A stretch of 22,528 nt of DNA, taken from a virus. Both the position numbers and the translations under genes were made by a program. The stretch lies in the IMG/VR virus record IMGVR_UViG_3300021349_000011, positions 1 to 22,528 of that record. One strand, 5' to 3'. Positions 1 through 6,819 of this stretch are shown one piece after another (the stretch's first letter is position 1; the number at the start of each line of letters is the position of its first letter). The notes under the pieces were generated by a model. The model was not told where the DNA came from. It searched no databases and was given only the letters and a program-made list of their open reading frames with translations.

Positions 1-325
1 ATATTGTAGCACAGCACTTTAAGGTAACTCCCAAAAAATAACAACCCGGCCACAATTATTTTTATAAAATGCAAAAAACTTGATTTATTAGCACATTGGA
101 TTCATTCTGTTCAGTCAACTTCATTCCCTCGGCACATGAGACCGTCTTACGTGTAATTCTTTTGTCTTACTGCGTAGATAGTGCCGCTTGTTCATAATGC
201 CGACTAAATCTATAGTCGTGAGTTGTCAGTGAGAAAGCAGATACTCAAGCGTTGTAACCAAATCGTTGAATAACAGCATAGACTTTTGTCCCATTCCAAA
301 ATCAGCTAAGCGTGTGAATTAAATA
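1..325. other. Non-coding flank upstream of the ATP-grasp gene
   Basis: I see no convincing gene, RNA or strong promoter here. The stretch is AT-rich with stops in all frames. It presumably contains the promoter of the gene that starts at 326. There is no clear Shine-Dalgarno sequence in front of that ATG. Confidence 0.5.
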
Positions 326-1468
326 ATGACAAAAAAACTATTACCATACGAAGTTTTACTGGTTACTTCTGCACTTGATTCAATTGGTTTGGCTCGATTC
401 CCCTATTTGTTGTATAAGGCTGGCTGCCGCGTGACACTGCTGTCACCTCTTGGACTTGCAATAAACCGTTCACGCTTTGTAGCTTGTCATCTGCCCGCCT
501 CAAACAATCTGGAAGCCAGTGTCCTGCATCTCAAGGAGGTGTTGAGTAAGCAAAGTCCGCCTTTTGCACAAGTGATAATCGGAGATGAACTGATTTTGGC
601 TGCATTGGCTGAGCATCGTGGCGAAGCCTGGCTGGACAGCTGGTTTCCAGTTGACCATCGAACCAAGATAGTCGAAATAATATTATCCCAACATGCTTTT
701 TATCACGAAATGGTAAACGCAGGTCTCTATATGCCGTATTCCAAGCTGTGTCAGGGTTGGATTGAGGTTGAAGCGGCTGTTAAGTGTGCGGTTTATCCGG
801 TAATGCTGAAGTCCTCGCATGGGTGCTCGGGCTGGGCTGTCCGTAAAGTTTGTGAAAGTAGCGAACTTGAGCCAGCCTATGCTGGCTTGGCAGCAAATGA
901 TGAGCCATTGTTGGTGCAGCACTTTTGCGAGGGGGCACTTGGAGCGACTGATGTGCTTTTTGATCACGGTGTGCCAATGTGCTGGCAATCGTCTTATATG
1001 CTTGATAGCTGGCCAACGTCGATGTCCGCTTCCAGTGCACGAGTAGTGATGCAGCACCCAGATATTGAACATATAATCTCAGAGGTGGGGCGAATAACAG
1101 GCTTTCATGGTTTCGCCTCTGTTGACTGGATACAGGAGACCGCTTCTGATCGTATTTGTCTGCTGGAGATGAATCCGCGACCAACACCAAGTTACCATCT
1201 GGATCGATATTCCGGGGTTAGTTTCAGCCGTAGTTTGAACCAACTGCTATCGGGTCAACGCACTATTACGCCACCCAAGCCGGTTTCCCGGCCCGCACCG
1301 CTCATAAAGCTGTTTCCTCAAGGTCTGTATTGGGCGATTAGTAACCGAGACTTGCGCGGCTTTATTCTGTGCTGGAGTGATGCGCCGTGGAATGATCCCT
1401 TACTGCTGGTGTGGAGACCTGAGATATTTGGTCAAATGGTGGAACTGGGTGAAACCTGTAGACACTAG
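326..1468 (+). CDS. ATP-grasp domain protein (host gene flanking the prophage)
   Basis: This 380-residue protein looks like an ATP-grasp carboxylate ligase of the kind that joins a carboxylate to an amine or thiol with ATP. An N-terminal Rossmann-like part (VLLVTSALDSIGLAR, residues 11-25) precedes an ATP-grasp core with a lysine strand (YPVMLKSSHGCSGWAVRK, near residue 160-175), a FASVDWI strand and the metal-binding E-x-N-x-R motif (LLEMNPRPTPSYHLD, near 285-300). The substrate cannot be read from sequence. The start ATG has only a weak ribosome binding site, so a different start is possible. It lies outside the phage repressor and is not a Mu core gene, so I infer it is the host neighbour at the insertion point, though cargo status cannot be excluded. 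Confidence 0.75.
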   Translation: MTKKLLPYEVLLVTSALDSIGLARFPYLLYKAGCRVTLLSPLGLAINRSRFVACHLPASNNLEASVLHLKEVLSKQSPPFAQVIIGDELILAALAEHRGEAWLDSWFPVDHRTKIVEIILSQHAFYHEMVNAGLYMPYSKLCQGWIEVEAAVKCAVYPVMLKSSHGCSGWAVRKVCESSELEPAYAGLAANDEPLLVQHFCEGALGATDVLFDHGVPMCWQSSYMLDSWPTSMSASSARVVMQHPDIEHIISEVGRITGFHGFASVDWIQETASDRICLLEMNPRPTPSYHLDRYSGVSFSRSLNQLLSGQRTITPPKPVSRPAPLIKLFPQGLYWAISNRDLRGFILCWSDAPWNDPLLLVWRPEIFGQMVELGETCRH

Positions 1469-1788
1469 GCGGAATAAGGGCTTGGGCCGTTTTGGTCAAT
1501 TTTTGGATTTTTTAAGATTTGTGAGATATTTGGCAAGATTTGAAATTATATCGGCGATATTTGGCGTAGCGTTTTTTTGATTGGCGTTAATTTTTTTTCA
1601 GATTCAGCCGTTTTTAACGGTCTCCTCTTTTGGTTCTACGGGTAAATTCTCCTTTGGGAAAACATTAAATATTGCGCCACTTGGCAGCGAAACATTTATT
1701 GTCAAAAAACCTGCGGAACATCTTTTATATTGTACTTCAGTTCATCTTCTATTGCATTTTTTAGCATAAAACACTTCCCCCTCTGTTG
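1469..1788. other. Presumed left-end region of the Mu-like prophage, with short direct repeats
   Basis: No gene is supported here. The stretch is AT-rich and contains AAGATTTG at 1514-1521 and 1535-1542 and GATATTTGGC at 1525-1534 and 1556-1565, so each motif occurs twice in the same direction. In Mu, the left end with several MuA binding sites lies between the host junction and the end of the repressor gene, which is where these repeats sit. The exact end and the 5-bp target duplication cannot be fixed because the right end is outside the window. Confidence 0.4.
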
Positions 1789-2286
1789 TTAAAGCACTGT
1801 TTTCATTAGTTTAGTTATCATTTTTTGTGCATATTCAAACGATGCACGGTCTTTTTCTTTATCTTCATCCTCCAATACCTGGTATGCCAGGACAAAAACC
1901 CGCGCTTTGGCTGCTGGCTCCAACATGCCCCGACGCTTGACCAGCTCCTGTTCTATCTGTTCTATCGCCAGTTTCAGGCGGTTGACATCCACCGAAGACG
2001 CGGTAATCGCTTCCTGAGGCGTTATCTCCCTCTCTACAGGCTTTATCTCCCTCTCTGAAGGATTTGTGCTGTAGTCAGCCATCAACATGGGGCCTTTGCC
2101 CGTCAATAACCAATTCGTATTAACTCCCGCATTAGATATTCCAGCCAGTGCTGTTGATCCAGGTTCACTTGATCCTGCTTCATATTTTTTATATGAACTT
2201 AGGCCAATACAAAATTTGGTTGATGCTTCTGTCTGAGACAGCCCTAATTTTGTCCTTACCTCTCGTAATCTCTCATAAATACTCAT
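1789..2286 (-). CDS. Phage repressor, Cro/CI-type HTH without peptidase domain
   Basis: The 165-residue protein starts MSIYERLREVRTKLG and carries a Xre/Cro HTH in residues 5-60 (LGLSQTEASTKFCIGLSSYK, ending KKYEAG). A variable part with the internal repeat EREIKPVEREI and a helical C-terminal region (VNRLKLAIEQIEQELVKRR) follow. It lacks an S24/LexA-type peptidase, so RecA-driven self-cleavage is not expected. It is divergent from the early operon and abuts the operator palindromes, the position of Mu c. A TTG start at 2328 would add 14 residues, but that extension runs through the operator and reads poorly, so I chose the ATG at 2286. The ribosome binding site is weak. Confidence 0.85.
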   Translation of the reverse strand: MSIYERLREVRTKLGLSQTEASTKFCIGLSSYKKYEAGSSEPGSTALAGISNAGVNTNWLLTGKGPMLMADYSTNPSEREIKPVEREITPQEAITASSVDVNRLKLAIEQIEQELVKRRGMLEPAAKARVFVLAYQVLEDEDKEKDRASFEYAQKMITKLMKTVL

Positions 2287-2350
2287 GTCGCAATTAGTGC
2301 GGTTAATTGCGACGCTGCATTGTCGCAATTAAATTTAATTGCGACAATGC
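2286..2350. promoter_or_regulatory. Operator region: 34-bp perfect palindrome plus a second inverted repeat
   Basis: Positions 2317-2350 form a perfect palindrome. Its half site is GCATTGTCGCAATTAAA (2317-2333), followed directly by the exact reverse complement (2334-2350). A second inverted repeat, TGTCGCAATTA (2286-2296) and TTAATTGCGAC (2303-2313), sits beside it. A further TTTGCGAC half site lies near 2407-2414. The location, immediately upstream of the repressor and before the early promoter, makes these likely repressor operators. In Mu the same region also acts as the transposition enhancer. Confidence 0.75.
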
Positions 2351-2440
2351 CAACTACTTGAAATAAAACAAAAATATATAATTTCATGATATTAGATTAC
2401 TATTTATTTGCGACGGACAAAATTTTGTTCTTTAATTAAA

Positions 2441-2469
2441 TTGACTGGTACAAAATTTGGGTATAGCAT
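2441..2469 (+). promoter_or_regulatory. Candidate early promoter
   Basis: TTGACT at 2441-2446 and TAGCAT at 2464-2469 (17-bp spacing) make a plausible sigma-70 promoter for the early operon. TATAGC at 2462 is an alternative -10 with shorter spacing. The sequence ACAAAATTT recurs at 2209, 2417 and 2450 around it and could be an additional operator. A GGAG Shine-Dalgarno at 2494-2497 serves the ner start. Confidence 0.45.
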
Positions 2470-2505
2470 AGACACTCATTAGATTAAAACCTTGGAGTAT
2501 AAAGC

Positions 2506-2841
2506 ATGAACAAAAAAAGCACCAAAAAAGCCGGTTTTGATGCGGAAATTCCCGCGCCGGATTGGCATCCTGCCGACATCAAATCGGCACTCAACAAGGC
2601 GGGTTATACGCTGTCTTCGTTGGCCGAAGAACTGGGTTTAAAAAGCGGGTCGATGCTGTCAAAAGCGTTAACGCTCAGTCAACCAAAAGCAGAGCGAGAC
2701 ATTGCCGAGGCGATCGGGGTAAAGCCTCAGGTGATTTGGCCCGGTCGTTATGAAGCAGACGGCACCCGCAAGTTGCAGGGGTTCCAGAAGTTACAAAGAC
2801 GAGGTCGCCGGAAAGCCCAGACCGACGGAGAGCAAGCATGA
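2506..2841 (+). CDS. ner: Ner-like DNA-binding regulator
   Basis: This 111-residue protein matches the Ner/Nlp family. It contains DWHPADIKSALNKAGYTLSS (residues 19-38), an HTH with SGSMLSKALTLSQPKAE, and the family signature GVKPQVIWPGRY (residues 71-82). In Mu, Ner is the first early gene and dampens transcription from both the early and repressor promoters. Here it is likewise the first gene after the operator, with a GGAG ribosome binding site. A basic tail (QRRGRRKAQTDGEQA) extends beyond the usual Ner length of about 75 residues. It overlaps the next gene by 4 bp (ATGA). Confidence 0.9.
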   Translation: MNKKSTKKAGFDAEIPAPDWHPADIKSALNKAGYTLSSLAEELGLKSGSMLSKALTLSQPKAERDIAEAIGVKPQVIWPGRYEADGTRKLQGFQKLQRRGRRKAQTDGEQA

Positions 2842-3296
2842 GCCGCCATCGTTATCCCGCCTCATTAAGTGAGATAGCTGTCGCTCTTGGGAAAGTCAAT
2901 CGCACAATTGCGCGTATGGCAGAAAATGGCTGCTGGAAATATACCGAAAAACCTACACATTCCCGCTATAAAAAACGCTTTTTTGAGCTTAAAGACTTGC
3001 CAAACGAGATATGCACCGCGATTTTAAAGAAACGATTAAACGGGATGATATCAGTAAGGCTTGAAGCTGATCAGGCAGAAATATTAACGACAAACCCAAA
3101 TGAAGCCGCTGTTATCCAGGAATTAAGTGAGGCTGAGGTTATTGAGGAACTGGCCGATAAAATCGTCCGGTTGGTAAGAGCCGAGATCGATAAAAACGGT
3201 AGTAACTGCCCGGCTGAAAGAGCTCTACTGCTGGCGCAGCACAGACTGTTTGGGGTGGTTTACCTGCGGCAATTATTCACCGGTAATATTCTCTAA
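2838..3296 (+). CDS. Stand-alone Mu-type winged-HTH protein (paralogue of transposase N-terminus)
   Basis: A 152-residue protein. Residues 1-70 align with the N-terminal Mu-type HTH of the transposase encoded just downstream: here SRYKKRFFELKDLPNEI, there GRYKKRLYALKDLPKAI, with the same spacing to an upstream TIARMAENGCWKY / SVERKADKEDWNY segment. In Mu, this domain (MuA Ialpha and the repressor N-terminus) binds the operator/enhancer. Residues 75-152 are acidic and helical (LSEAEVIEELADKIVRLV) with no catalytic domain. I infer a regulator that binds the same enhancer or operator sites as the transposase. ATGA overlap with ner indicates co-translation. Confidence 0.8.
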   Translation: MSRHRYPASLSEIAVALGKVNRTIARMAENGCWKYTEKPTHSRYKKRFFELKDLPNEICTAILKKRLNGMISVRLEADQAEILTTNPNEAAVIQELSEAEVIEELADKIVRLVRAEIDKNGSNCPAERALLLAQHRLFGVVYLRQLFTGNIL

Positions 3297-3320
3297 GTAC
3301 CGTTTAGTAGGGAGGAGACT

Positions 3321-5738
3321 ATGAGCCTGCTTAACGATCCTGCCACAGCCGAGGAAATATCTGATCGTATCGGAATAACTCCTAGATCTGTTGAGAGAAA
3401 GGCAGATAAAGAAGACTGGAACTATAGCGAATTGCCTGGAAGAGGTCGTTATAAAAAGCGTTTATATGCCCTGAAAGATTTACCCAAGGCCATACGGGAA
3501 GCCGTATTTGATTATCGATTTAACCAGGAGACACACCATGCCCAAAGCAACAAAACCGGACAATCTACACAGCCTGCCTATACTCCAGACCGTCGAAGAT
3601 ATGACGGAGGCGCAGACCGACGCGCTGCTGGATCTGGAGACGTACTTGACGCTGTACCAAATCGACCTGCTGTTGAAGGCGGCGACCTCCCCCGACTGGC
3701 AAGTGCCGTTGTGGGGCCATCCCAAGAAAGAGAGGTGGGCTGTGGCCCTGGCGGCACCGGCTTACTGCCTGCCGTCGATTCTGGAGGAGCTGGAGTTGCG
3801 GGAGTTCCTGCAATGCAAGGAACTGAAACGGCTGCAATTGATCCGGTTAATCCGGCTGGACGCAAAAAAAGAGGTCTGGCAGTTAACGGCACGGGGGCAT
3901 CTGCTGGTGATTTGGCACCTGAGCACGGTGGCGGATTACCAAGCGTTATTGAACCGCGAAGGCCGGATGCACTCGCCAGCGACGACGCCCAGCGGGTGAC
4001 CGACGGTGCCCGGCAGCAGTTGTTGCAGTTTGCCGCCATTTACCCCGGTTCAATGGAAGCGGCCTGTGACTATTTAAGCACCGGTTATGCCAACGGCACG
4101 TTATCAGACGAGTTAAAGCAGGCCATTGAGCAGTGCAATGACAAAGTCAATAACGAGCGGCTGGGCCGGGTGTCACCGAGCACCCTGGGCAAGTGGAAAC
4201 GCTTGAAGAAGACCACCGGCCATTGTATACCGGCCAAGACCCGGCAAAAAACCGACTGGAAAAGCGTGTGGTGGATGCCGTTGTTTTTGGCTTGTTACCG
4301 CAAGCCGCAAAAGCCCAAGATTACTGAATCCTATCAGGAGTTTGAACAAGATTGGCTGATACAGGGCTTTAACAGCGCCGACCTGCCGTCTTATGGCAGC
4401 GTCAATACGCTGCTGATGCGGGTGCCACTCATCATCCGTGAAACCGGACGCTGTACCGGATCGGACCTGGCGGCGTTAAAGTCGTTTATCCGCCGGGACT
4501 GGTCAGGTTCCAGCAATGAAGTGTGGGTCGGTGACGGCCATACCTTTAAAGCCAAAGTCAGACATCCCGAGACGGGCCGGGCCTTTGCCCCCGAGGTGAC
4601 GGTGATTATTGACGCGGCGAGCCGGTTTATTGTGGGCTGGGCGTTTAGTTTGTCGGAAAACCAGATTGCCGTCTCGGAAGCCTTGGGCCAGGGCATGATC
4701 AAACATGGCAAGCCGCTGATTTACTACTCGGATAACGGTTCCGGGCAAACCGCCAAGACCATCGACTGTCCGGCCGGCGGCATGCTGGCACGGCTGGGGG
4801 TATCGCATGAAACCGGTCGATACGGCAACCCGCAAGGGCGCGGTTTAATTGAGGGCTTGTGGGACATTACCGCGATTGCGGTGGCGAAAACCTTCCCGAC
4901 CTTTCAGGGTACGGGCATGGATAGCGGGGCGTTGCGTAAAGTGACCCAGGCGATTAACAGCGCCAGGTTAAAAGGTGAAGTGCCGAATTTTGTACCCACC
5001 TGGCAAGCCTTTATGGCCGCCTGCGAAGCCCGTTTTGACTGGTACAACCACGAGCACAAGCACGTCAAGCACGGCGGCAAAACCCCGGCCTCGGTGTATT
5101 TTGCCAACTTTGACTTGAGTTGGGCGTGTCGGTTGACGCCTGAAGAGGAAATCAACCTGTACCGGCCCTTTATTGAGCGCACGCCGGATCGCGGGGAAAT
5201 ACGCTGGATTAACAACCTGTATCACTGTGAGTTGCTGGTGGGTTATCCCGCGAAGACCAAGGTGCGCGTGGCTTATGACATGCACAATGCCGATAAGGTC
5301 TGGATCAGTGACCTGCAAGGCCGGTTTATCGGGATTGGCGTCTGGAACGGCAACCAGGTCAAAGGCTTCCCGGTGTCCAAGGTGGAGGCCCTGAAAGACC
5401 AGCGTATTGACGGCATAGTCAAGCTGAAACAACAAGGCATTGCTGATGCGGAAGCCGAGCGCGGCACTGTGATTGACGGGGAAGTGTTGCAGCGGATAGA
5501 GGTGATACCCAAAGCGGTGGAAGCGCCGTTGATACGGATACCGGTTATTCCCAAAGCCGTCGAAGTTCCGTTAAAACGGATGCCGGTTATCCCGATCGAT
5601 GCTGAAGCACCGTTAAAACCGCTGGTGCTTGCCGGTGATTTTAACAGGCAAGAACCGGAGGAGACGGTCAGGACTTACCAGGAACAGACCTTGTGGCTGG
5701 CCAAGCTGTTGGCTGACAAGAAAGCAGCGGAGGAATAA
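3321..5738 (+). CDS. muA: Mu-type DDE transposase (MuA) with extended linker
   Basis: An 805-residue transposase that would nick and join phage ends for integration and replicative transposition. Residues 1-72 form the Mu-type HTH. Residues 73-220 are a Gly/Ala/Arg/Pro-rich linker with few large hydrophobics, overlapping another gene in a different frame (3538-3999). Residues 222-340 form the end-binding region. The DDE core has D405 (VGDGHTF), D471 (YYSDNGSG) and E511 (GLIEGLWD), the classic Mu family positions shifted about 135 residues later than in Mu. The C-terminal part carries three 14-residue repeats and ends in a charged tail. MuA of Mu has 663 residues, so the excess of about 140 matches the linker. 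GGGAGGAG precedes the ATG ideally. Confidence 0.95.
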   Translation: MSLLNDPATAEEISDRIGITPRSVERKADKEDWNYSELPGRGRYKKRLYALKDLPKAIREAVFDYRFNQETHHAQSNKTGQSTQPAYTPDRRRYDGGADRRAAGSGDVLDAVPNRPAVEGGDLPRLASAVVGPSQEREVGCGPGGTGLLPAVDSGGAGVAGVPAMQGTETAAIDPVNPAGRKKRGLAVNGTGASAGDLAPEHGGGLPSVIEPRRPDALASDDAQRVTDGARQQLLQFAAIYPGSMEAACDYLSTGYANGTLSDELKQAIEQCNDKVNNERLGRVSPSTLGKWKRLKKTTGHCIPAKTRQKTDWKSVWWMPLFLACYRKPQKPKITESYQEFEQDWLIQGFNSADLPSYGSVNTLLMRVPLIIRETGRCTGSDLAALKSFIRRDWSGSSNEVWVGDGHTFKAKVRHPETGRAFAPEVTVIIDAASRFIVGWAFSLSENQIAVSEALGQGMIKHGKPLIYYSDNGSGQTAKTIDCPAGGMLARLGVSHETGRYGNPQGRGLIEGLWDITAIAVAKTFPTFQGTGMDSGALRKVTQAINSARLKGEVPNFVPTWQAFMAACEARFDWYNHEHKHVKHGGKTPASVYFANFDLSWACRLTPEEEINLYRPFIERTPDRGEIRWINNLYHCELLVGYPAKTKVRVAYDMHNADKVWISDLQGRFIGIGVWNGNQVKGFPVSKVEALKDQRIDGIVKLKQQGIADAEAERGTVIDGEVLQRIEVIPKAVEAPLIRIPVIPKAVEVPLKRMPVIPIDAEAPLKPLVLAGDFNRQEPEETVRTYQEQTLWLAKLLADKKAAEE
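3538..3999 (+). CDS. Overlapping gene nested inside the transposase gene, function unknown
   Basis: This 153-residue frame is shifted relative to muA and lies wholly within it. Reasons to believe it: an AGGAG (3526-3530) sits 7 nt before the ATG; its codons use mostly G or C in third position like the phage's other genes; and the product looks like a folded protein (TDALLDLETYLTLYQIDLLL; WAVALAAPAYCLPSILEELE; KKEVWQLTARGHLLVIWHL, reminiscent of a winged-helix wing). The muA frame over the same bases reads as low-complexity linker. Its TGA overlaps an in-frame muA GTG (3996-3998), which could restart a shorter transposase lacking the HTH. I recognise no family. It is possibly a transposition modulator. 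Confidence 0.6.
   Translation: MPKATKPDNLHSLPILQTVEDMTEAQTDALLDLETYLTLYQIDLLLKAATSPDWQVPLWGHPKKERWAVALAAPAYCLPSILEELELREFLQCKELKRLQLIRLIRLDAKKEVWQLTARGHLLVIWHLSTVADYQALLNREGRMHSPATTPSG
5493..5618 (+). repeat. Three 42-bp tandem repeats at the 3' end of muA
   Basis: Units at 5493-5534, 5535-5576 and 5577-5618 encode RIEVIPKAVEAPLI, RIPVIPKAVEVPLK and RMPVIPIDAEAPLK. The DNA has diverged between units while the peptide pattern is kept. They lie between the transposase body and its last 40 residues, the part that in Mu contacts MuB and ClpX. Confidence 0.9.
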
Positions 5739-5743
5739 GGGGG

Positions 5744-5757
5744 CTTATATATATAAG
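5744..5757. other. AT palindrome between muA and muB
   Basis: CTTATATATATAAG is a perfect 14-bp palindrome just after the muA stop. It could be a protein site or a -10-like region for muB. No function is shown. Confidence 0.3.
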
Positions 5758-5774
5758 AGTAAACCGACAAAACA

Positions 5775-5970
5775 GATGAAAAAGGGCAGCTTACTGCCCT
5801 TCCCAACCTTGCGGGTACAACCGGAAGGATTTTTACAACCCTAAAACAGGATTATAACCTATGAGATACCATGATGAAAAAGGGCAGCTTACTGCCCTTC
5901 CCAACCTTTCGGGTACAACCGGAAGGATTTTTACAACCCTAAAACAGGATTATAACCTATGAGAAACCAT
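5775..5970 (+). repeat. 98-bp tandem duplication covering the muB start
   Basis: Unit 1 (5775-5872) and unit 2 (5873-5970) differ at only about two positions (ttgcggg/tttcggg and gagatacc/gagaaacc). Each contains an 8-bp stem hairpin AAGGGCAG-CTTA-CTGCCCTT (5782-5801, 5880-5899), an AGGA ribosome binding site and an ATGAGA start. Unit 2 supplies the real muB start. Unit 1 is a near copy of that start and its leader. The near identity implies a recent duplication. Confidence 0.95.
5861..5962 (+). CDS. Possible 33-residue leader peptide coupled to muB
   Basis: The duplicated start in unit 1 of the 98-bp repeat has its own AGGA site and reads MRYHDEKGQLTALPNLSGTT and onward for 33 residues. Its TGA overlaps the muB ATG (ATGA, 5959-5962). 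It is probably a by-product of the duplication, but if translated it would couple ribosomes into muB. It resembles no known protein. Confidence 0.35.
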   Translation: MRYHDEKGQLTALPNLSGTTGRIFTTLKQDYNL

Positions 5971-6684
5971 TATGTAAAAACCAGTAATCACCAGTTATTT
6001 GTGGCGATGTTAGCTGCGCTGGAAGCACGCACCCCGCTCGAAGCCCGTATTATGTTGCTGGCAGGCGAGCCTGGCGTCGGCAAGAGCCGCAGCGTGGATA
6101 ACATTGGTGCCGCATACAATGCCATTCACATCGAAGGCATTCCCGGCATGAATGTAACCTATTTGCGGGACTTGCTGGCCTATGAGTTAGCTTGTTCGGG
6201 CAAATCCAAGTTTTTACAGCATAAAGCCATTACTGATACCTTTGCCCTGCGCCAGCCCATGGTGATACTGGACGAGGCCCAACACGGGCTGGACAATAAA
6301 GCCAATTGTATTGAGTTTCTCCGGCGTATCTGTGAGAAGGCAGGCAGCGTATTAATTATGGTCTGCCATAACAGTGAGAAACACCGCTTTGGCGAGCACA
6401 GGATGGCCCATATCGCCACGCGGATCAGTGCCCTGGTGGATTTTGTACCGGCGACACTGGCCGATTGTGTGTTGTATTTTGACGAATTGTGCGAGGTGGG
6501 TATTGATGCCGGCATTGCCCGGCAAGCCTTAACCCAGTCGCGCGGGCGTTATCGGCTGTTGTCGGTGGCTTGCCGAAATCTGGAAGACTTCGCCACTGCT
6601 ACCGGTAAGACCCGGCTTACGGAAGCCGATACCAAAGGCATGATGCTTTGTGAGGATGCCATGAAGTCCTTGCGCAAAGGGTAG
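5959..6684 (+). CDS. muB: MuB-like AAA+ ATPase, transposition target activator
   Basis: The 241-residue protein has a Walker A GEPGVGKS (residues 36-43) and Walker B VILDEAQ (102-108), with sensor-like MVCHNSEKHRF and an arginine-rich ATRIS stretch further on. In Mu, MuB binds DNA in an ATP-dependent way, delivers target DNA to the MuA transpososome and stimulates strand transfer. At 241 residues it is shorter than MuB of Mu (312). It lacks an obvious N-terminal HTH extension and is closer in form to the AAA ATPases of B3-type phages. It follows muA as expected. Confidence 0.9.
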   Translation: MRNHYVKTSNHQLFVAMLAALEARTPLEARIMLLAGEPGVGKSRSVDNIGAAYNAIHIEGIPGMNVTYLRDLLAYELACSGKSKFLQHKAITDTFALRQPMVILDEAQHGLDNKANCIEFLRRICEKAGSVLIMVCHNSEKHRFGEHRMAHIATRISALVDFVPATLADCVLYFDELCEVGIDAGIARQALTQSRGRYRLLSVACRNLEDFATATGKTRLTEADTKGMMLCEDAMKSLRKG

Positions 6685-6819
6685 GAGCCGATGTAGAGAC
6701 GCGATTTATCGCGTCTTTATACACTACTCGCAAGGCGAAAGGCGAAAGGCGAAAGGCGCGTCTTCGCGGTGAATTAATAAATTGATTCGATAACGTTATA
6801 AACAGTCAGGAGAAAGGCA
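6685..6819. repeat. Palindromic repeat and heptad repeat in the muB-downstream gap
   Basis: A copy of the dispersed palindrome lies at 6693-6716 (core AGACGCGA-TTTA-TCGCGTCT, 6697-6716). A run of four near-identical AAGGCGA heptads follows at 6732-6758. The hairpin has a short TTTAT tail and might weaken transcription, but it is not a clear terminator. AGGAG (near 6809-6813) serves the GTG start at 6820. Confidence 0.8.

Noticed and set aside
1581-1769. 62-codon frame on the plus strand downstream of the ATP-grasp gene
   Set aside because: No ribosome binding site, poor composition, and it lies in the region expected to be the phage end.
2287-2328. TTG start that would extend the repressor by 14 residues
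   Set aside because: The extension is encoded by the operator palindromes and reads as a non-conserved sequence. The ATG at 2286 begins a standard HTH N-terminus.
3578-4039. Minus-strand frame of 153 codons inside muA
   Set aside because: It reads as Pro/Ala/Ser-rich low-complexity sequence without a ribosome binding site. It is a shadow of the two plus-strand frames.
6693-6720. Palindrome after muB as a terminator
   Set aside because: Its T-run is short and the same element occurs in many places, including inside genes. It is better explained as a dispersed repeat.
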